From positions 1 to 63,138 of the forward strand of contig PBDU01000001.1 of assembly GCA_002718195.1 (NCBI GenBank): DNA of 63,138 nt, read 5' to 3'. Every line of letters starts with the position of its first letter. Within the stretch, counting starts at the first letter, position 1. Below the pieces are notes generated by a model, which saw nothing but the letters and a program-made list of their open reading frames with translations, ran no database searches and had not been told where the DNA came from. Shown here piece after piece: positions 1 to 8,939 of the stretch. The DNA is from Methanobacteriota archaeon (lineage in GTDB: Archaea > Thermoplasmatota > Poseidoniia > Poseidoniales > Poseidoniaceae). The translations under genes were made by a program, and so were the position numbers.

Positions 1-24
1 TTTTTTGTGTGTAGAATCAATGAG

Positions 25-101
25 TGGTGCGCGAGGCAGGACTCGAACCTGCGACCTCCCGGTTATCAGCCGGGTGCTCCAACCGACTAAGCTACCCGCG
101 C
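25..101 (-). tRNA. tRNA-Ile (anticodon GAT), CCA encoded
   Basis: Read on the minus strand the sequence folds as a complete cloverleaf. The 7-bp acceptor stem GCGCGGG/CTCGCGC has one G-T pair. The anticodon stem CCCGG/CCGGG encloses the loop CTGATAA (anticodon GAT). The T arm is GCAGG-TTCGAGT-CCTGC. Discriminator A is at position 28 and the 3' CCA (25-27) is genomically encoded. The body without CCA is 74 nt and no intron is visible. Confidence 0.96.
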
Positions 102-175
102 AAAGGCAATCGCCCGTTCGACCTGCTATTGATAAGGATGGCGGCGCGTAGTCGTGAGTGAAAATCTGTGCAGGA

Positions 176-772
176 TTATTCACAGAATTCTTCAAGATCC
201 ATCTCAGACAAACTGATGAAAGATGGTAACTGCATCACTTTATCGAAATTCCTTGATAGTACTACTTCATCAAGTCTATCTCTAGTCTTTGAGATAGCAG
301 TGATCGGCATTCTAATCAAAGCTTCAACACCGAATTCTTTCTGCACTGAAATTCTAGTAGCAATAGTGAATCCTTTGTAGGTTCTCTTTACTTTAAGCAT
401 TGATTTGATGACTCCTATTTCTCTTCCTTGGTTGTCTAGTACTGCTCGGTCAAGCATTTCATCTGGTGCGTATAGTTGCTCATCGATTCTGATAGTGTTT
501 CTCCACCTGCGTTGTAATTCTCTCATTGATTTTGAAAGTTTTACGCTTCCGTCACCTCTAATGCTGTGTACAAGCTCCTTTGGTAGTGGTGCATATTCTG
601 CTGGTTTTCTCATAAATTCGTCAGCTACCTCGTCATCTACTAGTATTCTCATAGATTGGACTCTCGCTTCGTTAGGGTGATGCCTCTCCCCAACGATTGT
701 TCCAATCTTTGTCTCTTTTACGTAGACATCTCTCTGTATTAGTTCTTGTATGTTGTATTCGCCTCTGCTCAT
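176..772 (-). CDS. PRC-barrel-like two-domain protein, function unknown
   Basis: This is a 198-residue soluble protein with no signal peptide or membrane segment. Two stretches resemble PRC-barrel folds: an N-terminal one (about residues 12-55, with VKETKIGTIVGE and a following RILVDDEV strand) and a second (about 108-160, with LDNQGREIGVIKSML). PRC-barrel proteins in archaea often occur with RNA- or division-related machinery, but no specific role is visible here. The ATG at 772 is preceded by a strong GGGAGGG ribosome site about five bases upstream, which fixes the start. It stands alone between the tRNA and an AT-rich gap. The family call rests on motif feel and is moderate. Confidence 0.6.
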   Translation of the reverse strand: MSRGEYNIQELIQRDVYVKETKIGTIVGERHHPNEARVQSMRILVDDEVADEFMRKPAEYAPLPKELVHSIRGDGSVKLSKSMRELQRRWRNTIRIDEQLYAPDEMLDRAVLDNQGREIGVIKSMLKVKRTYKGFTIATRISVQKEFGVEALIRMPITAISKTRDRLDEVVLSRNFDKVMQLPSFISLSEMDLEEFCE

Positions 773-849
773 TTTGTTCCCTCCCCGTTGTTCTCGGTTA
801 TTTATTCCTTGATTAATTTAGCATATATACTATTCTGCGATAAGAATTC

Positions 850-1050
850 AAAATCCAATTGGTTTTGTCGCATAATTACGTTATGTTTCAATTGAAAATA
901 CGCAATATGTTGAATTCCATGATTTTTCAAATAATCATTTTTCAATTGAATTTGAATACTTCTAGCTAGGTACAATATTTGATTATTCAATTGGCATTGG
1001 TTTTTGCCTTGAAAATTTTGAAAATATAAGAAATTCCAATTGAAAATTCA
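850..1050. repeat. AT-rich gap with five CAATTG half-palindromes
   Basis: The 340-base gap between 773 and 1112 has no convincing gene. It carries CAATTG at 856, 889, 943, 988 and 1037, most within the extended words TTTTCAATTG or CAATTGAAAA. The same words form the arms of the dispersed palindromes found inside genes elsewhere in this window. Here the spacing is irregular (33, 54, 45 and 49 bases), so this is a cluster of half-sites rather than full copies. It may also hold the promoter of the gene starting at 1113. Confidence 0.6.
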
Positions 1051-1112
1051 AAAAAGATGGCTAATTCTGGATTATTAGTTAAGATAATACAAGCGTTTGG
1101 TTTGGGGGTGTT

Positions 1113-1943
1113 GTGTCATCAATTGCCCTCTTCGGTAAACCTAAAGGGCTAATGCTTTCTTTGATGCTTAAATTAGTAAGACTGGATAAGAAATTCCACA
1201 CTGACAAAGAAAGCCTTGAAGTTCTAGAAAAAACTGATTCAACCATGGTTGAGTTTTGCATTAACCCTCCAACTGAATTAACTTCTGATGTAGATTACGT
1301 AGTCATATTTGGCTCAAATGGTCAAGAGAAAATAGAGGTTAGTCCATTAACATACAAATATTCAGTTTATATTGACTCTAGTCCTGTACATAATAATCTT
1401 CATGATTGTTTTATCCAGATTAGTGACCTAATCCCCTCGCATGCAGAGGATGAACTTGCTTCTGCTGACCTAAGGTTACTCGATTCTGTTCCAAGCGATA
1501 TTGCCCTTAACAAGCAACACTGGTGGGTAGGAGAAGTAGATGTTATCGAGGCACTTAGCACGATCCTGTCAAAACCAAATTACATCATGGCTCATTCAAA
1601 TATACACATATGTGGGCGTAGATCCTGGAAATTCAAAGATATCTTGTCCGAATATGAATTACTTATCAATAGGACACAGGATGGACAGACAGGTCATTTT
1701 TCTCCAGAGAATTTAGCAAATCCCAGACCTCCAGGAATTGAGTTACAAGAGTTAGGCACGGGTCTAGTGAAATTAGAATCAATGGATGAAATAGAGGAAC
1801 TTCGTATTGAAGAACTAACTCTGCCAACAAGACCAAATTTGGGTCCACTACATTCCGTATTGAAAGAGATAAATGGTGAGGGTTGGAGGCAGACGCAGCC
1901 TATCAGGCAAGCACTTATGATATACCTTGCATCATTGGTTTGA
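1113..1943 (+). CDS. Hypothetical protein, unknown family
   Basis: This 276-residue protein is not recognised. It is soluble-looking, acidic, and has no signal peptide, membrane segment or obvious metal or nucleotide motif. Two tryptophan-containing stretches (KQHWWVGEVD near residue 130 and RRSWKFKD near 170) are the most distinctive parts. The C-terminus is rich in glutamate (MDEIEELRIEELT). The start is GTG at 1113 with a G-rich ribosome site (GGGGGTG) just upstream. It converges on the lipoprotein gene, with only two bases between the stop codons. It is probably a lineage-specific gene. Confidence 0.7.
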   Translation: MSSIALFGKPKGLMLSLMLKLVRLDKKFHTDKESLEVLEKTDSTMVEFCINPPTELTSDVDYVVIFGSNGQEKIEVSPLTYKYSVYIDSSPVHNNLHDCFIQISDLIPSHAEDELASADLRLLDSVPSDIALNKQHWWVGEVDVIEALSTILSKPNYIMAHSNIHICGRRSWKFKDILSEYELLINRTQDGQTGHFSPENLANPRPPGIELQELGTGLVKLESMDEIEELRIEELTLPTRPNLGPLHSVLKEINGEGWRQTQPIRQALMIYLASLV

Positions 1944-1945
1944 TT

Positions 1946-3379
1946 CTACAAAGTTTGAGGACCACCAGCGGGCATTGGAGTAAGCATCGTAATTGATTCA
2001 CCTCTTAGGCTTGGACCAGTGTCAAAGGTTGCAAAAATTCCGATATCTGCGATGTTGTGAGATAGTGAGAACCAAGTTCTTCCATAAGCATCAACTCTGA
2101 TATCTAAGAAATCGCCAAGACCGCCGCATCTGTTGTAGCCACAATCCTCAGTGGTATCAATTGGGTCTTCATTGTCGTTCAATTGAACTGTGGTTAGTAA
2201 AGGAGTCTCATTAAACGCATCTGTAGCATAAGTTAGGTAAGCATTCCAAATCTCATCTTCGCCTTCAGTTTCTCCTACATAGCCAAAGGCAACTGTACCT
2301 GAATCACCTGCTACGACTACCGGGAAGCCTGTTCCCGAGAGATTGATTGGAGGGGCAATCATCGTAGCATTCGACCAAGTATCTCCTTGGTCTCTTGAAT
2401 ATGACCAATATGGCATATCATCTAGCCCCATCCACATAGCGTGGATATTGCCCTCGGAATCAACCTCAACTTGAGCTTCTTCAGCATTCCAAGTATCTGC
2501 TGTTCCAGTTTCGCTTGTTGGCAGTGGATGCTCTGTCCAGCTAACTCCTGCATTTGTAGTTCTAAATACGGAATATCCTTCTCCAGTACATCCTTTGTTG
2601 CCTCTGTAGAAGTTTCCATCGATGCTTCCAACTAAGTGAGCTGACAATCCTCCAGAGGAGCATGTTACCGGTGCACCCGATGTCTCAGGTCCCCAAGTTG
2701 CTCCACCATCTTGGCTGGATGAGCAAAGAGGATGAGGAGCGTTTCCATTGATGCAAAACATCCATGTTGTTGGATGTAGGAGTGCTGGCATGTTACTACT
2801 TGCTATTGTCTGATGATCTTGAACGGAATAAATCTGGGTTGCAACGCTTGGCCCATCCCAACTTGCTCCATCATCATCCGACCATTCTACTGTCATGCCG
2901 AGTAGAGCATGCATGTCGAATTTCATGATTCTACCAGTCCATGGATCGACGTAGATGTAAGGGTCATTGGAATTGACAATTGGTAATAGTGGGTCATAGA
3001 CATTTTCACAAGAATAATCCAAGGAGTCGTGCATTCCAATCAAATCGCAAGAAATTACTGCAGTACTTCCGCCTGGTCCATTGCCATACGAGCTCATAAC
3101 CATTGTATCTGTTTGAGTTATGCCCATAGTTGGCTCGAATGTAGACATCCCGATTCCATAGTATGTTCCAGTCGCAGGGTATGGCATATTTCTGTCATCA
3201 AATTGGAATGTATCATTACCCCAAGCATCAATTGCGTCAGGGAAATGGTACCATGTTAACTCCGGTCTTTCAAATGTCCAAACTAAAGATTCTTCTTGAA
3301 TCGGCTCTATTTCTTCATTGGATATACACCCTGCTAAGGATATACTCAGCATCATCAAAGTTACAAGAATCGCTCTCAT
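1946..3379 (-). CDS. Secreted lipoprotein with BNR/Asp-box (sialidase-like) repeats
   Basis: The 477-residue protein starts with a lipoprotein signal: a hydrophobic stretch then LAGC at residues 15-18, followed by an acidic linker. The body has repeated Asp-box (BNR) motifs of the form S-x-D-x-G-x-[ST]-W: SDDDGASW, SQDGGATW, TNAGVSW and RDQGDTW. These repeats build sialidase-type beta-propellers, so this is a surface-anchored propeller. Several cysteines suggest disulfides. Catalytic sialidase residues cannot be confirmed, so a binding or structural role is equally possible. It is the last gene of the leftward operon and its start abuts the deoxyhypusine synthase stop with no gap. Confidence 0.8.
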   Translation of the reverse strand: MRAILVTLMMLSISLAGCISNEEIEPIQEESLVWTFERPELTWYHFPDAIDAWGNDTFQFDDRNMPYPATGTYYGIGMSTFEPTMGITQTDTMVMSSYGNGPGGSTAVISCDLIGMHDSLDYSCENVYDPLLPIVNSNDPYIYVDPWTGRIMKFDMHALLGMTVEWSDDDGASWDGPSVATQIYSVQDHQTIASSNMPALLHPTTWMFCINGNAPHPLCSSSQDGGATWGPETSGAPVTCSSGGLSAHLVGSIDGNFYRGNKGCTGEGYSVFRTTNAGVSWTEHPLPTSETGTADTWNAEEAQVEVDSEGNIHAMWMGLDDMPYWSYSRDQGDTWSNATMIAPPINLSGTGFPVVVAGDSGTVAFGYVGETEGEDEIWNAYLTYATDAFNETPLLTTVQLNDNEDPIDTTEDCGYNRCGGLGDFLDIRVDAYGRTWFSLSHNIADIGIFATFDTGPSLRGESITMLTPMPAGGPQTL

Positions 3380-4387
3380 TTAATCACCATTGAACAAATC
3401 TGCTCCAAGTAATGGAAGTAAAACAGAAGCATCACCTTCAACACAAACATTCGGTGCTTCAGGTCTCATCTTACCCCAAGAAATTGCTTCTCTGAGTCTT
3501 GCTCCTGAAAGGGAACCATCATGCTCTGGAGCAGTAGTTATGTACACGGCTGCATCAAGACCGCCTCTGTATTGGTTCCACCATATCACGTGGTGTTTGG
3601 AAATTCCTCCACCAACCATTAGTGCGTTGGATGACTCCACATCCCAAGTCAAATCTGACATTACCTGCTCATCTGCTAAGGTATCGATATGGAAATCGCG
3701 GTATTTTTGCCTGAACATAAACAGTTGTGCTCCGATTGAACCATCTGTGATTCCAGGAATGCATACTGGGATCTTGTTTTTCCAAGCCCAGTGTATCAAG
3801 GTATCAGGTGTACCTAATTTTTCTCCCAGCGCCCAAACCAAATGTATAGAGCCAAATCCTATCCAGGCATCAGCACCAGTTTTTCCTGTAGATTTCAATC
3901 TCTCTTCCCTGATTTCTTCAAGTGCCGGCATAACCATGGCTTCGATTATTTCTCCGTATGAGGCATTGGGCACGATTACATTTCCTAGCCTCATCAGCGA
4001 GTGCTCGCCAAGTTCGATATCATCTAATTCGAATGCACCATGGTAGTAGTGCTTGTAGGCTCTAGCAATATCGTGGTCTAGCATACCACATGTTGTTGAT
4101 ACCACATTGAACATATTTCTTTTGAGTGCTTCGACAAAGAATCCCCTCGTTCCGGTTGCACACAAGCATGCAGGGAAAGACAACCAATTTGTTACCTTAG
4201 CGGGGTCTGCATCCACTTCTTGTATATCTTGATTCATTTGCTTGAGAATATCTCTTGCGTAAGCGAGTTTTGTTGCTGTGAATCCTCCAGCACCGGACAT
4301 CTGGTCGATAAGAGATCTCGGTGTTGAAATCTTAGCAAAGTCATAGTCGACGACTGGTTCATCAAATGACTCGGGGTCGATTGCCAT
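3380..4387 (-). CDS. dys: Deoxyhypusine synthase
   Basis: The enzyme transfers the aminobutyl group of spermidine (in some archaea via agmatine) to a lysine of initiation factor aIF5A, the first step of hypusine formation. The 335-residue length fits the family. The signature GGGISKHH at 259-266 contains the catalytic lysine K264. It is followed by a tryptophan/asparagine stretch (WWNQYRGG) and the conserved GSLSGAR near 291-297, with upstream ATGTRGFF and FGSIH segments. It sits between uvrB (59 bases upstream) and the lipoprotein gene (no gap downstream). Homospermidine synthase-like relatives exist, but the overall pattern supports Dys. Confidence 0.93.
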   Translation of the reverse strand: MAIDPESFDEPVVDYDFAKISTPRSLIDQMSGAGGFTATKLAYARDILKQMNQDIQEVDADPAKVTNWLSFPACLCATGTRGFFVEALKRNMFNVVSTTCGMLDHDIARAYKHYYHGAFELDDIELGEHSLMRLGNVIVPNASYGEIIEAMVMPALEEIREERLKSTGKTGADAWIGFGSIHLVWALGEKLGTPDTLIHWAWKNKIPVCIPGITDGSIGAQLFMFRQKYRDFHIDTLADEQVMSDLTWDVESSNALMVGGGISKHHVIWWNQYRGGLDAAVYITTAPEHDGSLSGARLREAISWGKMRPEAPNVCVEGDASVLLPLLGADLFNGD

Positions 4388-4446
4388 GCTCTAATGCGGT
4401 ACGGACTTGTAAATGAAATACTCGGAATTAAATTGAGCGCATTTCA

Positions 4447-6900
4447 TCACAAAAGTAACTCTAGTCGGTGTATTTGATCTCTTAAAGTTGCAGCGGTCTC
4501 AAACTCCAATTCAGCAGCTGCTTCCTGCATTTCAGCCTTGAGTTTGGTGATTGTTGCCTTGATTTCTTTCTCAGTTGCCGTATTTATGTCCAATCCGCCA
4601 ATGACAGTTGGAGTCTCCTTGGATAAATGAAATTCCAATTGAGAATTTGAATTTTCAATTGAATTTTTATCTTCTTCAGCATGTCTGGACCATAATGCCG
4701 AACTCAAATTCAATCTTGAGGCAAATTCACCGTCAGCCCTTCCTCCCTTCCTTGATACAAGGCGTTTCTTACCATCCTTACTTGTGTTTGTTCCGGCAAT
4801 GAGCTCTGAACTTTCTTGCCCCATTTCTGGTAGTGCTTTCTTAATAGTCCGAGGTATGATTCCATTTTCCTTGTTGTGTGTTTCCTGTCGAGCCCTTCTC
4901 TCAAGAGTTTGGCGAATGGATGCTTCCATTGCCGGTGACATGTCATCAGAATACAGCAGTACTTGCCCATTAGAGTTCCTAGCAGCCCTTCCCATGGTCT
5001 GTAACAATGATCTTTCATTCCTGAGGAATCCTTGTTTGCCTGCATCAAAAATTGCTACCAGGCTGACTTCAGGAATGTCTAAACCTTCCCTCAGGAGATT
5101 TATTCCCACTATTACATCTATGATTCCTAATCTTAGTGCGTTGATTATTTCTGTTCTTTCGAGAGTATCGATTTCTGAATGTAGATAATGAGCCTTAACT
5201 CCCATTTTATTCAGATATTCCGACACTTCTTCTGCAAACTTGATTGTTAGTACGGTTACAAGAGCCCTTTCGCCCTTAGCGGTTCTTGCATTAATCTCGC
5301 TAAGTAAATCAGCAACTTGACCCTCAGTTCCCCTGACTTCTATTTTCGGATCAAGCAAGCCAGTGGGTCTGATCTCCATTTTAGCAATTCCCTCAATATT
5401 GTTTACCAAATCAAATAGAGATTCTGCTTCAGGATGTTTCTTCTCGATTGTTCTCGGTCCAGCCCCACCTTTTGAGAAAGCGTGCAATAGCCCCTTAGGA
5501 ATTTCTTGGTTACTAATTTCACACAAATGACGTAATTCTCTTTCTCCTGGTGTAGCTGAAACATATATCATTTGAGGGACCATCTTTTGGAACTCAGGCA
5601 TCTTTAGGGGTCTATTATCTGCTGCACTCGGTAGCCTAAATCCATGCTCAATGAGTGATTCTTTCCTCGATTTATCGCCGAAGTACATGCCACCTACCTG
5701 TGGAAGAGTAACGTGAGATTCGTCCATTATTACAAGAAATTTATCTGCATCGCCATGGAATTGTCTAGCACATGCTGCAAAGAAATCAAGCAAACAATAC
5801 GGTCTTTCACCGGGCTTTCTTTGGTCAAAGTGGGCAGAGTAATTTTCTACCCCCGAACAAAATCCTACCTCTCTGAGCATCTCTAGGTCGTAGTTGGTTC
5901 TTTGCTGAAGCCTGAGGTGCTCGACAATTTTCTGTTGGGATTCAAGTTCAGCAAGTCTCCCTTGAAGTTCCATTTCAATGCTTTCCAAGGCTTTTTCATG
6001 TCTGTCTGGGCTTGTCGCAAACAATTCTTTTGGATGAATCCACGCCTCATCTAGAGAATCCATTACTTCCCATGAAACAGGGTCGCAGACTTGAACAGAT
6101 GTGATTCCATCAAAATCGAATTTGATTCTAAGTGGGTCATCTCTTGAAGGCATCCATACGTCAAGAACTTCTCCTCTGAGCCTCACTTCTCCTCTCGCAA
6201 GATCTCCAGGTACTCTTTTGTATTGTAAATCAACCAATTCTCTAACTAAATCTTGAGGCTCTATTTCCTGCCCAACATATGCACGTACATACGCCTGTAG
6301 AAAGACATCCGGCGGGTTCAGTCCATATATGCAAGAAACAGATGAAACGATTACACAATCAGGTCGGGTGAGAAGAGCAGACACAGCAGAAAATCTCTCT
6401 TGTTCTATCCTTTCGTTAATGGACATCTCTTTGTCAATGTACAGATCTCTCTTTGCAAGATAGGCCTCAGGTTGATAGTAGTCATAGTGAGATACGTAAT
6501 ATTCCACTGCATTTTTTGGAAAGTATTCGGCAACTTCGTGGTGTAATTGTCTTGCTAGCGTCTTGTTGTGTGAGATGATTAGCGTTGGAATGTTCATTCT
6601 CTCTATGATATTTGCCATTGTGAAAGTTTTTCCTGAGCCAGTAACTCCCAGAAGAACGCATCTTTCCTGTGAATTTTCCAATTGAGAAATCAATTTTTCA
6701 ATTGCTTTAGGCTGGTCGCCGGATGGAGAATAATCCGTGTGTAATTCAAATCTTTTCACCTCAGGATTTAGGTGATCTAGAGCGGCCCCTTCAAGTGCTT
6801 TTGAAATGTCAAACGGATCACGGTATTCGAGGTCTACCAATTCAGGTAACTGGTCTGCAATGGACATGAATTCTCCATCGTCATCCCACTCGTTGACCAT
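4447..6900 (-). CDS. uvrB: UvrABC excinuclease subunit B, extended
   Basis: This is the damage-verification helicase of bacterial-type nucleotide excision repair. Visible are the SGDQPKAI motif (60-67), Walker A GVTGSGKT (85-92), the YYQPEAY beta-hairpin region, the DESHVT helicase motif, the LLREGLDIPEVSLVAI and QTMGRAARN motifs, and a C-terminal UVR helix pair (about 786-815) that would bind UvrC. At 817 residues it is about 140 longer than typical UvrB. The extra length is an N-terminal acidic lead of about 45 residues and a low-complexity linker before the UVR motif. An internal start at residue 12 is possible. Two palindromic repeats lie in frame, one in the conserved helix before Walker A and one in the linker. 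Bacterial origin by transfer is likely. Confidence 0.95.
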   Translation of the reverse strand: MVNEWDDDGEFMSIADQLPELVDLEYRDPFDISKALEGAALDHLNPEVKRFELHTDYSPSGDQPKAIEKLISQLENSQERCVLLGVTGSGKTFTMANIIERMNIPTLIISHNKTLARQLHHEVAEYFPKNAVEYYVSHYDYYQPEAYLAKRDLYIDKEMSINERIEQERFSAVSALLTRPDCVIVSSVSCIYGLNPPDVFLQAYVRAYVGQEIEPQDLVRELVDLQYKRVPGDLARGEVRLRGEVLDVWMPSRDDPLRIKFDFDGITSVQVCDPVSWEVMDSLDEAWIHPKELFATSPDRHEKALESIEMELQGRLAELESQQKIVEHLRLQQRTNYDLEMLREVGFCSGVENYSAHFDQRKPGERPYCLLDFFAACARQFHGDADKFLVIMDESHVTLPQVGGMYFGDKSRKESLIEHGFRLPSAADNRPLKMPEFQKMVPQMIYVSATPGERELRHLCEISNQEIPKGLLHAFSKGGAGPRTIEKKHPEAESLFDLVNNIEGIAKMEIRPTGLLDPKIEVRGTEGQVADLLSEINARTAKGERALVTVLTIKFAEEVSEYLNKMGVKAHYLHSEIDTLERTEIINALRLGIIDVIVGINLLREGLDIPEVSLVAIFDAGKQGFLRNERSLLQTMGRAARNSNGQVLLYSDDMSPAMEASIRQTLERRARQETHNKENGIIPRTIKKALPEMGQESSELIAGTNTSKDGKKRLVSRKGGRADGEFASRLNLSSALWSRHAEEDKNSIENSNSQLEFHLSKETPTVIGGLDINTATEKEIKATITKLKAEMQEAAAELEFETAATLRDQIHRLELLL
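4636..4661. repeat. Dispersed CAATTG palindrome, copy 1 (in uvrB linker)
   Basis: This is a 26-bp near-perfect inverted repeat with CAATTG at both ends (4636-4641 and 4656-4661); 11 of 13 base pairs are complementary. It lies in frame in the variable linker before the UVR domain and encodes an Asn/Ser/Gln-rich stretch. The left arm TCCAATTGAGAA is identical to that of copy 2. Confidence 0.8.
6679..6704. repeat. Dispersed CAATTG palindrome, copy 2 (in uvrB N-terminal helix)
   Basis: This is a 26-bp inverted repeat with CAATTG at 6679-6684 and 6699-6704; 11 of 13 pairs match. The mismatched positions are the same as in copy 1. It codes for the helix right after SGDQPKAI, where the protein has the same length as E. 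coli UvrB (18 residues between SGDQP and LLG), so no insertion occurred here. Confidence 0.8.
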
Positions 6901-6915
6901 TTCTCCACGCTCCAG

Positions 6916-7647
6916 TTAAGGTAGGTACAAACCACCGTTGACATGGATTATAGCACCGTTGACATATTTTGAATCCTTGCCACAAAGGAAGGAAGCAACA
7001 CCAGCGATATCTTCGGGAGTGCCGATTCTTTTTTGCGGGACCAATTCAATCCTTTCTTCTCTTTTTTGGGCGCTGTCACCGGCTAAGATGTCAGTATCTA
7101 CGAATCCAGGTGCTATTATGTTCACTCTTTTTCCCGAGTTGCCGACGGTTTGAGATAAAGAGCGAGCCCAGGCAGATAATGCCGCTTTACTTGCTGAGTA
7201 ATCTGCACCATGAGGGGAGCCCTTAATTCCTAATTGAGAGGATACGACAACCATTCTAGCATCTTCGTTGAGGTGCTTTTGCAAAGTTTTCCAGACCCTT
7301 ACTGCGCCTTCAAAGTTAACTCTCATGGTTCTATCAAGGTCCTCCAGTTCCATGTCTTCTGCAGCAATTCTTCTATACTCGCCGTGATTTAGAACCAGTG
7401 CGTCTACGCCTCTATTCATCCAAGCATGAATCCCCAGTAGCCCAACTTCTCCTTTGTCAGAACAATCAACTTTCAATGCTACAGCATCAATTCCTGAATT
7501 TCTTATCCCTTCAACAACCATTTCTGCTGGTTTTGATGAGTTATTGTAGGTGAGGATTATGTCATAACCATCCTCTGCTAATCGCTTTGAAATTGCTGCG
7601 CCAATTCCTCTTCCTCCACCGGTAATTACCGCAAGTGGGCGTGACAT
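6916..7647 (-). CDS. Short-chain dehydrogenase/reductase (FabG-like)
   Basis: This 243-residue NAD(P)-dependent oxidoreductase has the classical SDR layout. The cofactor motif TGGGRGIG is at 9-16, LNHGE (the NAG equivalent) near 87-90, the catalytic serine in VVSSQ at about 136-137, and the YSASK pair Tyr150/Lys154. A C-terminal VNGAIIHVNGG closes the fold. The substrate is not visible. Close spacing to uvrB (15 bases) and to the MazG-like gene (30 bases) places it in the leftward operon with the quinone genes, so a role in quinone or lipid metabolism is possible but unproven. Confidence 0.88.
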   Translation of the reverse strand: MSRPLAVITGGGRGIGAAISKRLAEDGYDIILTYNNSSKPAEMVVEGIRNSGIDAVALKVDCSDKGEVGLLGIHAWMNRGVDALVLNHGEYRRIAAEDMELEDLDRTMRVNFEGAVRVWKTLQKHLNEDARMVVVSSQLGIKGSPHGADYSASKAALSAWARSLSQTVGNSGKRVNIIAPGFVDTDILAGDSAQKREERIELVPQKRIGTPEDIAGVASFLCGKDSKYVNGAIIHVNGGLYLP

Positions 7648-7677
7648 GGTATAGCGTGTAATTCATTCGATTTGAAT

Positions 7678-8055
7678 TCACTCAAGGAACTGAGCAAGAT
7701 TGGGAGGTTGCCAGCCTTCAGGTTTCATCACCTTTCCATCTTCTCTCCTCAATACCTTTCCATCGACTAATTTAGCCATATTTGATCTGTGAACCTCATC
7801 GAATGCGTCGTCATAGATATGTTGCATTCCATGATTGATTATTGTGCCTGCAAGGATATATCCAATGTCTGCAAGTGCATCTAGGACTTCTACCAAATCC
7901 CCTGCTCTTGCAGCTTCAGCATATTCTTCAACTTCCTCTTTGAGCAATTTTATCCTCAATTCAATCAATTCGTCATTACTCAATCCAGGCGAGTCTATCT
8001 TTGGGATTTCAAATGCATTGTTGAATTCTAAAAGTGACTTGACAATCGGGTTCAT
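7678..8055 (-). CDS. MazG-like / PRA-PH-type NTP pyrophosphohydrolase
   Basis: This 125-residue all-alpha protein has the metal-binding helices of the MazG/HisE-like pyrophosphatase superfamily: KEEVEEYAEA (about 40-49) and EVLDALADIGYI (about 56-67), whose Glu and Asp residues coordinate magnesium. The C-terminal FDEVHRSNMAKL followed by VLRREDGKVMKPEGWQPP is typical of the branch that hydrolyses non-canonical or excess (d)NTPs to monophosphates. It lies in the leftward operon between the UbiA and SDR genes. A house-cleaning role next to uvrB would make sense. Confidence 0.85.
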   Translation of the reverse strand: MNPIVKSLLEFNNAFEIPKIDSPGLSNDELIELRIKLLKEEVEEYAEAARAGDLVEVLDALADIGYILAGTIINHGMQHIYDDAFDEVHRSNMAKLVDGKVLRREDGKVMKPEGWQPPNLAQFLE

Positions 8056-8086
8056 ATCTGCTGCTGAACAAGCCGGCTATTGAATT

Positions 8087-8929
8087 TCACCACGGCAAAA
8101 TCAAGTATCCAGTTAGCAAAATCCACCCTGTCGAAACGTGCGCAATAAACCAATATCCTTGCCACTTCTTCCAATCAATATCCCATTTCAGAACCAAATA
8201 GAATATCGGTAAAGAGGCAACTAATGCTGATAAATTGGAAAGTAAAACAAGCCATGAAAGAGTCAAAACTAGGGAGGTGATTCTAGTGATTTTCTCGCCA
8301 AATCTCGCCGGGAAAGATATGATTCCATTCTCTTTGTCAGATTCAACATCCATTCTAGCGTATCCCAAATCAAAGCTAGTGATCCAAAGCAAAACAGCCA
8401 CTGAACAAGCAAATACTTCAGGGAACCAGTATGAATCAAAAATGGCTTCCCATCCTAAATCGTCACCTACGATACCAACCCATGCTCCAGCAGGTGCTAA
8501 GCCGAGGCAAAGTCCGAGCCAGAAATGGCATAACCATGTAAATCTCTTCAGGTATGGGTAAACGACAAAGGTTAGAACAGGAAGCCATGACATATACAAC
8601 GCTATTTCATTGAGCATCCACGCACCCAAAATAAGCATTATTGTGAACACAATGCCGAGGGAAACAGCAGTGCTCATCGACATGGAACCGCTTGCTAGGT
8701 GCCTTTGAGCAGTCCTCGGGTTCTCAGAATCAACCTTTCGATCGATAATTCGGTTGAGGGTCATGGCTAATCCCCTAGCGCCCACTGCTGCAATTAATAT
8801 CCAAAACAGGTCTTGCAGGCTGACTTCATATCCAGAATCGTGGGCAAGAAATGCTCCTATGAATACAAATGGTAAACTGAACAAAGTGTGTTCGAGTTTG
8901 ACAAATGATGCGATTTGCTTCAAATCCAT
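8087..8929 (-). CDS. ubiA: UbiA-family prenyltransferase (quinone synthesis, MqnP-like)
   Basis: This integral membrane enzyme of 280 residues with about eight hydrophobic segments attaches a polyprenyl chain to an aromatic acid. The first Asp-rich motif is N59-x3-D63-x3-D67 (NRIIDRKVD) followed by NPRTAQRHLASG. The second is D187-LGYAR-x-D194-x3-D198 followed by GIISFPARFG, which is very close to the 4-hydroxybenzoate and menaquinone MqnP branch. It is directly downstream of a UbiD-family decarboxylase (10-base gap), the usual partner for removing the ring carboxylate. The likely product is menaquinone or another respiratory quinone. Confidence 0.92.
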   Translation of the reverse strand: MDLKQIASFVKLEHTLFSLPFVFIGAFLAHDSGYEVSLQDLFWILIAAVGARGLAMTLNRIIDRKVDSENPRTAQRHLASGSMSMSTAVSLGIVFTIMLILGAWMLNEIALYMSWLPVLTFVVYPYLKRFTWLCHFWLGLCLGLAPAGAWVGIVGDDLGWEAIFDSYWFPEVFACSVAVLLWITSFDLGYARMDVESDKENGIISFPARFGEKITRITSLVLTLSWLVLLSNLSALVASLPIFYLVLKWDIDWKKWQGYWFIAHVSTGWILLTGYLILPW

Positions 8930-8939
8930 GGGATAAGCC

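Noticed and set aside
802..990. 62-residue frame on the minus strand
   Set aside because: It runs through the AT-rich half-palindrome cluster, with no ribosome site and no recognisable domain.
3390..4046. 218-residue frame opposite deoxyhypusine synthase
   Set aside because: It is antisense to a well-supported conserved gene; Ser/Pro-rich composition is typical of a shadow frame.
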